From an uncultured Pseudomonadota bacterium (GTDB lineage: Bacteria; Myxococcota_A; UBA9042; CAIXZC01), in assembly GCA_937884235.1 (NCBI GenBank), contig CALGBT010000629.1:1-8651 (forward strand): a stretch of DNA of 8,651 nucleotides. The letters are read 5' to 3'. The translations under genes were made by a program, and so were the position numbers. Positions 1 through 5,696 of the stretch are shown here, piece after piece; within the stretch, counting starts at the first letter, position 1; the number at the start of each line of letters is the position of its first letter. The notes under the pieces were generated by a model. That model saw only the letters and a program-made list of their open reading frames with translations. It was not told the DNA's origin and did not search any database.

Positions 1-1
1 C

Positions 2-304
2 AACTTTCAGCATGCTGGCAAGTCCTACACAGCACGCCTGGGGGGCATCGACCGAGTCTGTTTTCAACGCACCGACGACGGTTGGACTTTGGGCAAGGTA
101 GAGTTCATTCCCACCATAGTCCGACGCGATTCAGGGCTCGAACATCCCGATGCGTATCAGCCAGTACCGCTGGTTCAGGCCGTGGAGCAGTGTCGCACCA
201 AGAAAGGCCCCTTCCCGTACCTGCGCAGTTGGGAATGTGCGGACCTACGGTGGTTCAAGGAGCGCTTACAACACCATCCAACCCTGACCATTCACAAGGA
301 CTAG
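2..304 (+). CDS. C-terminal fragment of a gene cut by the window edge, possibly CapA-like
   Basis: This frame is open from the first bases of the window to TAG at 302-304, giving about 100 residues of a protein that starts to the left. A TTG at 89 could be read as a start, but the frame is open upstream of it and the upstream residues look like protein, so it is more likely internal. The fragment begins Asn-Phe and continues into a segment reading GKVEFIPTIVRR. CapA-type metallophosphoesterase-fold proteins of poly-gamma-glutamate synthesis often have a Gly-Asn-Phe motif, followed by strands ending in a similar VE(Y/F)IPT pattern. The resemblance is from memory and is weak, because the catalytic part lies outside the window. 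No signal or membrane segment is visible. The next gene starts 3 bp after the stop and its likely ribosome binding site (AAGGA, 296-300) lies inside this frame, suggesting co-transcription and translational coupling. Confidence 0.6.
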   Translation, partial: NFQHAGKSYTARLGGIDRVCFQRTDDGWTLGKVEFIPTIVRRDSGLEHPDAYQPVPLVQAVEQCRTKKGPFPYLRSWECADLRWFKERLQHHPTLTIHKD

Positions 305-307
305 AGC

Positions 308-976
308 ATGCCGACAACGCCCGCAGAGAAGCCGCAGCGGCCAGAATACACTCCGGCCGAAGATCTGGCCAACAGCGTCACCCACGGCCTCGGCGCCGCC
401 CTGTCGGTGGCGGCACTCGCCATCCTGGTGACCCAGGCAGCGCTTTACGGTGATGGCTGGAGAGTGGTGAGTTTCAGCGTCTACGGAGCATCCCTGGTTG
501 TGCTCTACCTGGCCAGCACGCTCTATCACGCCTTCCGGTCGCCGCGGCTCAAGCACTTTTTCAAGGGGCTGGACCACGCCGCCATCTTCCTGCTCATCGC
601 CGGCACCTATACGCCCTTCTCCCTGGTTACTCTGCGGGGTCCTTGGGGCTGGACCATCTTCGGCCTCATCTGGGGGTTCGCAGTAGCCGGCATTGTTTTC
701 GAAACCCTCTTTTTGGGCCGATTCAAGCGGCTGGTGGTGGTCTTCTACCTGGGCATGGGCTGGATGGCCGTAATCGCCATCAAACCCTTGGTTGAGGCAC
801 TGCCTGCAGCAGGTTTGGGCTGGGTGGCTGCAGGTGGACTCTTCTACACCTTCGGCGTCGTCTTCTATTTGTGGGAGCGCCTCACCTTCAACCACGCCAT
901 CTGGCACCTCTTTGTGCTAGGCGGCAGTACCTGCCACTTCTTCGCCATTGCGCTCCATGTACTCCCCATGAAGTAG
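308..976 (+). CDS. trhA: TrhA/hemolysin III family (PAQR-type) membrane protein
   Basis: This 222-residue integral membrane protein has about seven hydrophobic helices, the size and layout of bacterial hemolysin III/TrhA proteins, which are related to eukaryotic adiponectin receptors (PAQR). The family signatures are all present: an N-terminal Glu-Asp-Leu segment with His26 just before the first helix, the Ser-x3-His motif (S70, H74), Asp89-His90 in the segment LDHAAIFLLIAGTYTPF, and the C-terminal His-x3-His motif (H196, H200) followed by H210. In PAQR proteins the Ser-x3-His and His-x3-His residues form a buried zinc site. Bacterial members are linked to membrane fluidity homeostasis, and the older hemolysin label is poorly supported for most of them. 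The ATG at 308 has AAGGA at 296-300, 7 nt upstream, inside the end of the preceding gene, so it is probably translated as part of an operon. A biochemical activity cannot be assigned from the sequence. Confidence 0.93.
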   Translation: MPTTPAEKPQRPEYTPAEDLANSVTHGLGAALSVAALAILVTQAALYGDGWRVVSFSVYGASLVVLYLASTLYHAFRSPRLKHFFKGLDHAAIFLLIAGTYTPFSLVTLRGPWGWTIFGLIWGFAVAGIVFETLFLGRFKRLVVVFYLGMGWMAVIAIKPLVEALPAAGLGWVAAGGLFYTFGVVFYLWERLTFNHAIWHLFVLGGSTCHFFAIALHVLPMK

Positions 977-987
977 GCATCTCCCGG

Positions 988-1015
988 CATCTGCGGTACC
1001 ATGGACCGGCAGATG
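988..1015 (+). repeat. Inverted repeat before the M23 peptidase gene
   Basis: CATCTGC (988-994) and GCAGATG (1009-1015) are perfect 7-bp complements separated by 14 bases. Inside, GGT (995-997) and ACC (1005-1007) can add three pairs if G1008 bulges out. The right arm ends on the first G of the GGAGG ribosome binding site (1015-1019) of the next gene. No run of T follows, so it does not look like an intrinsic terminator. A regulatory hairpin next to the ribosome binding site, or chance, are the alternatives. Confidence 0.4.
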
Positions 1016-1026
1016 GAGGTTTCCGG

Positions 1027-1830
1027 GTGTCAGTTCGTGCGATGTCGCTACTCCTGCTAATACTGGTCAGCGCCTCAACAGGTTGCTGCCAGCCCTGTCG
1101 CCATCCTGCCGCTCAGGTGTGGCCGGCCGTGCCCCGACGCGTGGAAGGGCCGTCGGAGAAGCCACCGCAGGCAGCGAAATCACCGGTCGTTGAAGAAGTG
1201 GATCCGGTGGAGGAGACCTTCGTGCCTCCAGTGCCAGACATCCAGGAATACGGCGACGGCTTGGTCATTCCCTACCCTCTCCATAACCCGCTGCGCGGCT
1301 ACGGAAAGTGCCGGCGAGGCAAGCGCCGCCACCCGGCCTTCGATATCGGTGGCGTGGGACCAGAAGGCGGCCTGGGAACGCCGGTGGTGTCCATGGTGAA
1401 GGCCAGAGTAACGATGATCGGGCGGGGTGACGAGGACCCGGGCAAGTTCGGACGGCCCGACCGGCGCAGCGGCACCGCCAAACGGGAATCCCATCGCTAC
1501 CCCCGGTCCATGAAAGTGAAAGGCTATGGGCGGGTCCACTTCTTCACCAGGAACTACGGATCGTGGCGATCCGGCACAATTATCGTTACCACGGCACTGG
1601 AGGGGCCGCTCAAGGGCCACATCATCCGGTATATGCACCTGGCCGCGGTTCACCCCGACCTCAAGGCCGGGAGCATCGTCGAGGCGGGACAGGAGATTGG
1701 CCTCATGGGTGGTACGGCGGTGCAGGAGAGCGCACCGCATGTGCACATCGACATCGCCGATCCAGAGGGAAAGCGACTGGACGTCAAGGCAATGTTCGGC
1801 CTGGACGAACCGCATGGCCCTTGCGACTGA
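1027..1830 (+). CDS. M23-family peptidase lipoprotein with a basic insertion
   Basis: This is a 267-residue protein from GTG at 1027. That start is chosen because GGAGG (1015-1019) sits 7 nt upstream; the ATG at 1042 is 22 nt from it, and the longer open frame back to 871 overlaps trhA. Residues 5-16 are hydrophobic and end in a Ser-Thr-Gly-Cys lipobox (C20), with more Cys at 21 and 24. A Pro/Glu-rich linker follows. The M23 zinc site is complete: H102-x3-D106 in HPAFDIGG, H204 in YMHL, and H238-V-H240. M23 enzymes are endopeptidases of peptidoglycan cross-bridges or stem peptides, and some are inactive regulators; here the ligands are intact. H102 to H240 spans 138 residues, longer than the roughly 80 in LytM-type domains, because of an Arg/Lys-rich insertion at about 133-182. 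It is probably anchored to a membrane facing the periplasm. The substrate is unknown. Confidence 0.85.
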   Translation: MSVRAMSLLLLILVSASTGCCQPCRHPAAQVWPAVPRRVEGPSEKPPQAAKSPVVEEVDPVEETFVPPVPDIQEYGDGLVIPYPLHNPLRGYGKCRRGKRRHPAFDIGGVGPEGGLGTPVVSMVKARVTMIGRGDEDPGKFGRPDRRSGTAKRESHRYPRSMKVKGYGRVHFFTRNYGSWRSGTIIVTTALEGPLKGHIIRYMHLAAVHPDLKAGSIVEAGQEIGLMGGTAVQESAPHVHIDIADPEGKRLDVKAMFGLDEPHGPCD

Positions 1831-1910
1831 GGCCAACAACACGCACCTTCGCTATTGCGAGTTTGGCGGCCCGTCGGGTAGAGTCCTGAATACAGCCACT
1901 GGAGGGAGCA

Positions 1911-2948
1911 ATGCGTTGGCCCCAATTCGGTCTCGTCTTCTCGCTGTGCCTGCTGCCAGCGGCGATACTGGCGCAGCCGCAGCCTGAGGTTGCACAGCAA
2001 CTGTTCCTGCCGGCAGGGCCGCTCTCCTCGGAGCGGTCAACCACCTTCGCCGCATCACCTGAAGATCCTGCCCCGGAGAAGCTGCTGGGGGTCTCCGACA
2101 AGTACGAAGACTCGCACTTCGTCACCGGCAATGAGTGGAACCTTCACGTCTTCGAACCTCACGTCAGGGACCTTGGCGGCGCCTATCTCGGGGTGGGTGC
2201 GGACCAGGCCTACATCATCATGGGCTGGATGCGCCCCGAACTGGCCTGGCTCATGGACTATGACGAACATGTCGTCCACATCCATCGCCTGCATCTGCTC
2301 TTCTTTGATGCTGCGGACACCCCGGAGCGATACCTCCACCTCTGGTCCAAGGAGGGTCGCGCAGACGCATTGGACCTGATCTCCAGGAAGTTCGAGAACA
2401 AGGCCGAGCGCAAACGACATCTACACCGCTACACTAACAGCGCGGGGAGGGTGTCCCGTCGACTGCAACGGGTCATCAAGAGGATCTCTTCTCCCTGCTA
2501 CCTCACCGATGCCCGCCAGTACGAGTTCTTGCGAACCATGTCCCAGGAGGGAAGAATCAGACCGCTACGTGCCAATCTGCTGGTCACCGGCGGCGTGCAG
2601 GGCATCGCTGATGCGGCGAGGAAACTGAACATTCCAATTCGTGCCACCTATTTCTCCAACGCCGAGGAGTACTGGGACTACGGTCCGGAGTTTCGCACCA
2701 ATGTCCGCGCGCTGCCCGCCGACGAGCGCTCCCTCGTCCTGCGAACCCGGGGCACCTGGGAGTCCAATCGCGACTATCGCTACATCGTCCAATTGCTGGA
2801 GAACTTCCAGGCGGTGCTGGCCATCGAGGGCATCAAGAACCTGGGCAAGTACTTCGGCCGCTGCAAGGTGAAGGGCTACGGCAAAGCCGACATCATGGTG
2901 CTAGACGTGGAACTACCCGAGGCAGAAGCGCAGCCCGGTGGCACCTAG
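1911..2948 (+). CDS. Exported protein resembling the LIC_10091-like (methyltransferase-fold) family
   Basis: This 345-residue protein starts at ATG 1911, with GGAGG at 1901-1905, 5 nt upstream. Residues 1-21 look like a Sec signal peptide with a likely cut after Ala-Ile-Leu-Ala, followed by Gln, and no lipobox. The mature part recalls an uncharacterised family that I know from Leptospira LIC_10091. The matching points are an SxxY/SNE-like start (62-76), the glycine-rich segment GGAYLGVGADQ (89-99), an acidic stretch after the next strand (D116, D118), and a later YFSNAEEYW segment (247-255). The glycine-rich loop followed by an acid resembles the SAM-binding arrangement of class I methyltransferases. 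No activity is established for the family as far as I know. A weak promoter candidate (TTGCGA 1855-1860, TAGAGT 1879-1884, 18-bp spacing) lies just upstream, so it may be transcribed apart from the peptidase gene. The gene ends 7 bp from the oppositely oriented PIN toxin gene. Confidence 0.75.
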   Translation: MRWPQFGLVFSLCLLPAAILAQPQPEVAQQLFLPAGPLSSERSTTFAASPEDPAPEKLLGVSDKYEDSHFVTGNEWNLHVFEPHVRDLGGAYLGVGADQAYIIMGWMRPELAWLMDYDEHVVHIHRLHLLFFDAADTPERYLHLWSKEGRADALDLISRKFENKAERKRHLHRYTNSAGRVSRRLQRVIKRISSPCYLTDARQYEFLRTMSQEGRIRPLRANLLVTGGVQGIADAARKLNIPIRATYFSNAEEYWDYGPEFRTNVRALPADERSLVLRTRGTWESNRDYRYIVQLLENFQAVLAIEGIKNLGKYFGRCKVKGYGKADIMVLDVELPEAEAQPGGT

Positions 2949-2955
2949 AGGAGCA

Positions 2956-3357
2956 CTACAGCAGCACGAATCCTTCATCTTCGAAATGCTTGTCGATTGC
3001 CAGCGCATGGCCGATGCCTTCTGCCTCCATGAAGACGAAGCTGGCGCAATCTACGAGGCTGACCCGGCGGCTACGCCGCAGCTTCAGTCGGCCGACAGCC
3101 CGGTCGTAGAGCACCGCATCCACCCACGTCACCTCTAGCAATGGGCGAATTGCGGCGTCAAACTCGAGTGCTGCGTCGAGACCAACTCTCGCCTGCAGCA
3201 ACGCCATCGCCTCCAACATCACCAGATTGGTGGTGACCAGACGTGTCTCTGAATCGTCCAAGGCCTCTTCAAGGGCAGCGCGGGCAGTGCGGTGGTGCAT
3301 GTCGGTGCCAACGAGGGCGGCATAGAAGGCAGAGGTGTCAACGAAGACTCTTCTCAT
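2956..3357 (-). CDS. PIN-domain toxin (VapC-like) of a type II toxin-antitoxin pair
   Basis: This 133-residue protein is a single PIN domain, the metal-dependent ribonuclease fold of VapC toxins. The four acidic positions are present: D7 in RRVFVDTSAF, E49 in TTNLVMLEAMAL, D103 in SLVDCASF, and D122 in ALAIDKHF. The start at 3357 is chosen over one six codons further upstream because its ATG overlaps the antitoxin stop in an ATGA arrangement, the usual sign of translational coupling. A purine-rich GGGGAGAG stretch lies about 8 nt upstream. VapC enzymes cut tRNA or rRNA when the antitoxin is lost, but the target of this one cannot be read from the sequence. The central part is basic (LKLRRSRR, residues 91-98). 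The stop codon faces that of the preceding + strand gene at 7 bp, with no visible terminator between them. Confidence 0.88.
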   Translation of the reverse strand: MRRVFVDTSAFYAALVGTDMHHRTARAALEEALDDSETRLVTTNLVMLEAMALLQARVGLDAALEFDAAIRPLLEVTWVDAVLYDRAVGRLKLRRSRRVSLVDCASFVFMEAEGIGHALAIDKHFEDEGFVLL

Positions 3358-3590
3358 TCGTCTGGCTCTCCCCAAAGATAGTGGTCATGATTCTCCGCCA
3401 CGTCAGTCCGGCAGTCGCTGAAACTCCCCAGCAACTTGCGGGCCCGGTCAAGGGATGGCGCCCGCTGCTCCGCCCGGAGCGTCTCCACGGCTTGCCTGAC
3501 GAGGGCCGAGAGGGACGCACCTGTCTCGCTGGACAGCTCTTTCAGGAAGCGATGCTGATGTTCAGTCAACAGAATCTGCGTGCGAACCAT
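3354..3590 (-). CDS. Ribbon-helix-helix (CopG-like) antitoxin
   Basis: This 78-residue protein has an N-terminal ribbon-helix-helix DNA-binding pattern. A short beta strand (VRTQILLT, residues 2-9) is followed by a helix (about 10-23), a Gly-Ala-Ser turn, and a second helix with the typical SLSALVRQAVETLR sequence (26-39). The polar, acidic tail (about 45-78) would wrap the toxin. Such proteins neutralise the PIN toxin and, as dimers with it, repress their own promoter. A strong ribosome binding site, GGAGGT at 3595-3600, lies 4 nt before the ATG. The gene overlaps the toxin start by 4 nt. The predicted promoter and an inverted repeat sit immediately upstream, as expected for autoregulation. 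The lipoprotein gene on the same strand ends 86 bp upstream. Confidence 0.87.
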   Translation of the reverse strand: MVRTQILLTEHQHRFLKELSSETGASLSALVRQAVETLRAEQRAPSLDRARKLLGSFSDCRTDVAENHDHYLWGEPDE

Positions 3591-3604
3591 GGCAACCTCC
3601 GGCT

Positions 3605-3641
3605 ACACAACTACAGTATCAATGTTGTGTATGTGCGTCAA
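3605..3641 (-). promoter_or_regulatory. Promoter and inverted-repeat operator of the RHH/PIN toxin-antitoxin operon
   Basis: Reading the - strand, TTGACG (3636-3641, five of six consensus bases) is followed by GATACT (3615-3620, four of six, 15-bp spacing) or TACTGT (3613-3618, three of six, 17-bp spacing). An 8-bp perfect inverted repeat, TACACAAC (3604-3611) and GTTGTGTA (3624-3631), separated by 12 bp, straddles the -10 region. The 20-bp centre-to-centre spacing is about two helical turns, which suits two ribbon-helix-helix dimers. Autorepression by the antitoxin is inferred. Confidence 0.6.
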
Positions 3642-3676
3642 GCAATCTTGCGCGGAGACAGGGATAGCCGCGGGGC

Positions 3677-5608
3677 CTACTGCGCAGTGACTGCCACGGG
3701 CTCCGAGGAGACTGGTGCGCCGAGTTCGTCGCCGTTCTTGGGAGTAACCTGGCAGACGATTTCGTCGCCGGCATCGAAATAGGCGCCGTGGATGGTGCCG
3801 GCCCCGGAATTGTCAGCGGGGAAGTTGTTGACGAGCCAGAGATAGCTCACTTCGAAGAGATCGTCGGAGTCGGGGTCGAACCAACCGTTGGCCTGGCATG
3901 AGAAGGTGGTTGCCTCCGTTCCGGTAGCTGGCGTAATAGAGACGCTCTCCAGGGTGGGCAGGGTATTGGCCACCACGACCGACTCGTCGGCGGGAACGTA
4001 GGCGCTCCACTCCTCGCCGTCCCAGGCGGAGATGGCGCAGGTTACCGCTTCACCTTTGGCGAAGAAGCCGGGAGCCAGCTCTTCTTCGGTCTGCCCCAGC
4101 ACCACTTCACCGGCCACGGTCCAGACGACCTTGTACTTCAGGAGGTCGTCGTCGGCATCAAAGGAGTCGAGGGCGGCACAGTTGAAAGTAGTCATGGCGG
4201 TGGCCTCACCAGGCGTCAAAGTCGCCCCCCCCACCACCGGCGGGATATTGGCCAGCACCACGAGGTTGGAATCGAACCATGAACCATTGGCAAAGCCATC
4301 AAAAGGGGTCACCCGACAGCGCAGAATATCGCCCTTCTGCAATTGCCCACCCTCCAGAGTCTGGGCCTCGGCACCATCGATCTTGTCACCATTGACAACC
4401 CACGAGTACAGGTAGGTGACGTCGTCCCCATCGGGGTCGACGGCCCCCTCCGCGCTGCAGGAGAAACTCGTCAATCGGTTCCCAGCGGGGGGCTCAACCA
4501 GCGCAGTGCCCCCGGTCGGCTTGCTGTTGCCAATGGTTACTGCCGGGCTCAGCGCCGGCTCACCGGCATCCCATTTGTCTTCCGGAGTTGCCTGGCAAAC
4601 AAGCTCGTCCCCCTTGGTCAGCAGTCCTGAGGGGAAGATGGCCTCGGTCTGGTCAGGCACCGGCTGGTCATTGACCAACCAGGCAAACGACACCGTCACT
4701 TCATCACCGTCGGCATCGGACACGCTCTTCGCCGCGCAGGTGAACTCGGTGAACATGTCACCGGAGTCGGGCTCCACGAGGGCACCGCTGATGGTGGGTG
4801 GGGTGTTGCCGATGGTCACCTTATCCTGTTCGGCAAAGCCATAGGAACTGCCGTCAAAGGCGCGCACGACGACGCTCCACGTAACCCCCCGCTTGGTCAT
4901 AACCGCGGGCACGATGAGCAGCCCGTCAAACCCGTTGGCTGGCTCGCCATCTTCAAACCAGTCGATGAGCACTTCCACATCGGCACCCTCGGCATCGGAG
5001 GCCTCGCCGACCAGCACCGCATGGAGGTCGTCACTGGCAACTGGATTGGCCGGCTCAATGGTTACCGTGGGCCCGATGGGCGGGATGTTCATGGTCACTT
5101 TGATGGACTTTGCCGTGGAGTACCCGGCACTGTTGGTCACGGTCATGGTGATGACGTGGGGGCCTGGAGTGAAGCCGAGATAGTCAAATTCCGCGACTCC
5201 CTTGGCATCGGGTACCGACTCGTGAAACTCTCCGTCAACATCGGACTCCCAACGCACCTTGAGCATATCCGTGGTCTCGTTGGGGTCGCCGACCTGGCCA
5301 ACAAAGTGTGCCGTCAGTGAGACGTTGAGCACCTTGCCATTGAGGGGCTGCAGAATAACACCTGTCGGCACCGGCAGCACCACCTCTGGAGCGACCTCCA
5401 CGATCTCAGGAACAACCTCGGGAACATCAGGTATGACGTCCAAAACCTCCACACCAAGGTCAAACTGCACCTCTTCCACCAACTGCCTTCCGCCATCGAC
5501 ATCAGGGGTTCCAGCGTCGATGTCAGCCACTCCGGCGCTCCCCGTTGACCCGGTGCAGCCCAGGCAAAGGGCCGCACCCACAATGAGGGTTATGACGATG
5601 GTCTTCAT
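3677..5608 (-). CDS. Large surface lipoprotein with six tandem Ig-like domains
   Basis: This 643-residue protein starts with a lipoprotein signal: hydrophobic residues 4-14, then the lipobox Cys-Leu-Gly-Cys with C18 as the lipidated residue. Residues 19-80 form an acidic Asp/Glu/Val/Pro linker. About 93-residue Ig-like domains follow, at about 80-173, 174-267, 268-360, 361-453, 454-547 and 548-643. The last four share a fixed layout: a Cys (291, 384, 477, 571), an Asp-rich loop exactly 7 residues later (such as DPDGDD), a Trp 19-20 residues after the Cys, and a second Cys 47-48 residues after the first (338, 431, 524, 619). These pairs probably form disulfides, and the loops may bind calcium. 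The first two domains lack Cys but keep acidic loops. Each inter-domain boundary reads Asn-x-x-Pro. Tethering as a stalk or adhesin is an inference; no catalytic domain is visible. GAGGAAGG precedes the ATG. Confidence 0.88.
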   Translation of the reverse strand: MKTIVITLIVGAALCLGCTGSTGSAGVADIDAGTPDVDGGRQLVEEVQFDLGVEVLDVIPDVPEVVPEIVEVAPEVVLPVPTGVILQPLNGKVLNVSLTAHFVGQVGDPNETTDMLKVRWESDVDGEFHESVPDAKGVAEFDYLGFTPGPHVITMTVTNSAGYSTAKSIKVTMNIPPIGPTVTIEPANPVASDDLHAVLVGEASDAEGADVEVLIDWFEDGEPANGFDGLLIVPAVMTKRGVTWSVVVRAFDGSSYGFAEQDKVTIGNTPPTISGALVEPDSGDMFTEFTCAAKSVSDADGDEVTVSFAWLVNDQPVPDQTEAIFPSGLLTKGDELVCQATPEDKWDAGEPALSPAVTIGNSKPTGGTALVEPPAGNRLTSFSCSAEGAVDPDGDDVTYLYSWVVNGDKIDGAEAQTLEGGQLQKGDILRCRVTPFDGFANGSWFDSNLVVLANIPPVVGGATLTPGEATAMTTFNCAALDSFDADDDLLKYKVVWTVAGEVVLGQTEEELAPGFFAKGEAVTCAISAWDGEEWSAYVPADESVVVANTLPTLESVSITPATGTEATTFSCQANGWFDPDSDDLFEVSYLWLVNNFPADNSGAGTIHGAYFDAGDEIVCQVTPKNGDELGAPVSSEPVAVTAQ

Positions 5609-5646
5609 GCCTTCCTCTACCGGTATGTCAGTTCTTCGGTGGAACC

Positions 5647-5676
5647 AGTATAGCCGGAGATGACCATCAGCATCAA
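5647..5676 (-). promoter_or_regulatory. Likely promoter of the Ig-repeat lipoprotein gene
   Basis: On the - strand, TTGATG (5671-5676, four of six consensus bases) and TATACT (5647-5652, five of six) are 18 bp apart. Transcription would start near 5640 and leave a leader of about 30 bases that contains the ribosome binding site. It sits in the 88-bp gap after the methyltransferase gene, so the lipoprotein can be expressed on its own. Confidence 0.5.
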
Positions 5677-5696
5677 CAAACTGGCTACGCCACTAG

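Noticed and set aside
266..907. 213-codon open frame on the - strand opposite trhA
   Set aside because: It is antisense to a well-recognised seven-helix protein, is rich in Glu/Gln/Gly/His with no recognisable domain, and is explained by the codon bias of the GC-rich gene on the other strand.
871..1026. N-terminal extension of the M23 frame back to an ATG-like start at 871
   Set aside because: It overlaps the end of trhA, encodes a His/Arg/Pro-rich stretch ahead of the signal peptide and would bury the lipoprotein signal. GTG 1027 has an ideal ribosome binding site.
1513..1530. The hexapeptide Lys-Val-Lys-Gly-Tyr-Gly occurs both in the M23 protein (163-168) and in the LIC_10091-like protein (319-324)
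   Set aside because: The flanking residues differ and the two proteins belong to different folds. Six residues are too short to claim a shared motif.
1180..1842. 220-codon frame on the - strand opposite the M23 gene
   Set aside because: The + strand frame carries a complete zinc site and a lipoprotein signal. The - strand frame has no recognisable features.
3591..3676. Searched for an intrinsic terminator between the lipoprotein gene and the toxin-antitoxin operon
   Set aside because: No GC stem followed by a T run on the - strand was found. The only inverted repeat is the one at the toxin-antitoxin promoter.
3243..3782. 179-codon + strand frame across the RHH/PIN operon and the end of the lipoprotein gene
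   Set aside because: It crosses three well-supported genes or their promoter on the other strand and its translation has no domain pattern.
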